NCBI RefSeq assembly: GCF_004563925.1
Contig: NZ_SPNJ01000004.1
Coordinates: forward strand, 310,001-374,000
Length of the DNA: 64,000 nt
Source: Herbaspirillum sp. 3R11
Lineage (GTDB): Bacteria; Pseudomonadota; Gammaproteobacteria; Burkholderiales; Burkholderiaceae_D
Direction: 5' to 3'
Shown here: positions 63,833 through 64,000 of the stretch, in pieces
Layout of the letters: every line of letters begins with the position of its first letter
Position numbering within the stretch: position 1 is the stretch's first letter
Made by a program: the position numbers and the translations under genes
Notes under the pieces: generated by a model
Databases searched by the model: none
Seen by the model: the letters and a program-made list of their open reading frames with translations, nothing else
What the model was told of the DNA's origin: nothing

Positions 63833-64000
63833 TCAGAACCCCAGTGTCGCACTGACGTGCGCGTTCAGATCACCACGTTTTTCGGTGCTCGACGTTCCCG
63901 GCACGCTCACGCGCGCCACGTCCAGTTTCACGTTGAAGTCGCGGCTGAAGGTGTAGCGTGCACCGAAACCGATGCTCGAGACCGTCACGCTGTTGACCAC
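63833..64000 (-). CDS. TpsB outer-membrane transporter, C-terminal 55 residues (partial)
   Basis: The last 55 codons of an upstream gene are in frame from the window edge to TGA at 63833. The peptide alternates hydrophobic and polar residues (SSIGFGARYTFSRDFNVKLDVARV) and ends HVSATLGF. A terminal Phe preceded by such strands is the mark of a beta-barrel outer-membrane protein. Lying one base before tpsA, it is almost certainly its FhaC/HecB-type secretion pore. Confidence 0.8.
   Translation of the reverse strand: MVNSVTVSSIGFGARYTFSRDFNVKLDVARVSVPGTSSTEKRGDLNAHVSATLGF

Noticed and set aside
62302-63855. 517-codon open frame opposite the tpsA gene
   Set aside because: It is a shadow of the repetitive adhesin gene, with no recognisable domain.

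Overview
The window reads as chromosome of a high-GC betaproteobacterium of the Oxalobacteraceae, most like Herbaspirillum or a close relative. This rests on the order and protein sequences of the division and cell-wall (dcw) cluster, on the type of RNase P RNA, and on the mix of TRAP, RND, type VI and two-partner secretion genes. The genus is an inference; no database was searched. No rRNA, tRNA, CRISPR array, insertion sequence or phage gene was recognised.

Bases 1-17350 (minus strand) hold an almost complete dcw operon, read from right to left: mraZ, rsmH, ftsL, ftsI, murE, murF, mraY, murD, ftsW, murG, murC, ddl, ftsQ, ftsA and the start of ftsZ. Many genes overlap by 1-4 bases (ATGA, TGATG, TAATG), so translation is probably coupled. 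A sigma70-type promoter followed by four 10-bp-spaced GTG-type repeats, the classical MraZ operator layout, sits in front of mraZ. MurD is odd: it carries an Ala/Glu-rich insert of about 178 residues in its ATPase domain.

Bases 17351-31800 hold an HU gene (hupB), then a five-gene minus-strand operon for oxidative use of hexuronates: uronate dehydrogenase, SMP-30 lactonase, TRAP binding protein, fused TRAP permease and a FAH-superfamily hydratase-like enzyme. After it come an NTF2-like/TetR pair behind a perfect palindrome, a 3-hydroxyisobutyryl-CoA hydrolase-like enzyme, the RNase P RNA gene (rnpB), an orphan amino-acid binding protein, a D-amino-acid dehydrogenase, an HpcH/HpaI aldolase and an exported protein of unknown function.

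Bases 31800-43800 hold an aldo/keto reductase with an AraC-type regulator and a twice-repeated dyad element behind it. A LysR regulator follows, divergent from an efflux operon: alpha/beta hydrolase, RND adaptor, RND pump and outer-membrane channel. The hydrolase has Asp where the catalytic Ser should be. A DUF1993 gene ends this part.

Bases 43800-55400 begin with a stretch that looks AT-richer and leads into a coupled pair: a small lipoprotein and a DUF2235/Tle1-type phospholipase, which looks like an orphan type VI effector with its immunity protein. Then come Mn-type superoxide dismutase, a DUF2325 protein, a SulP transporter, a chemoreceptor, an AstE/AspA-type deacylase, an MHS-family transporter and a LysR regulator.

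Bases 55400-64000 hold a GAF/HD-GYP protein with a large insert, divergent from a metallo-beta-lactamase-fold cyclic-nucleotide phosphodiesterase. Last is a two-partner secretion locus on the minus strand: the end of a TpsB pore, a 1564-residue TpsA adhesin ending close to a cysteine, and a FecR-domain protein.
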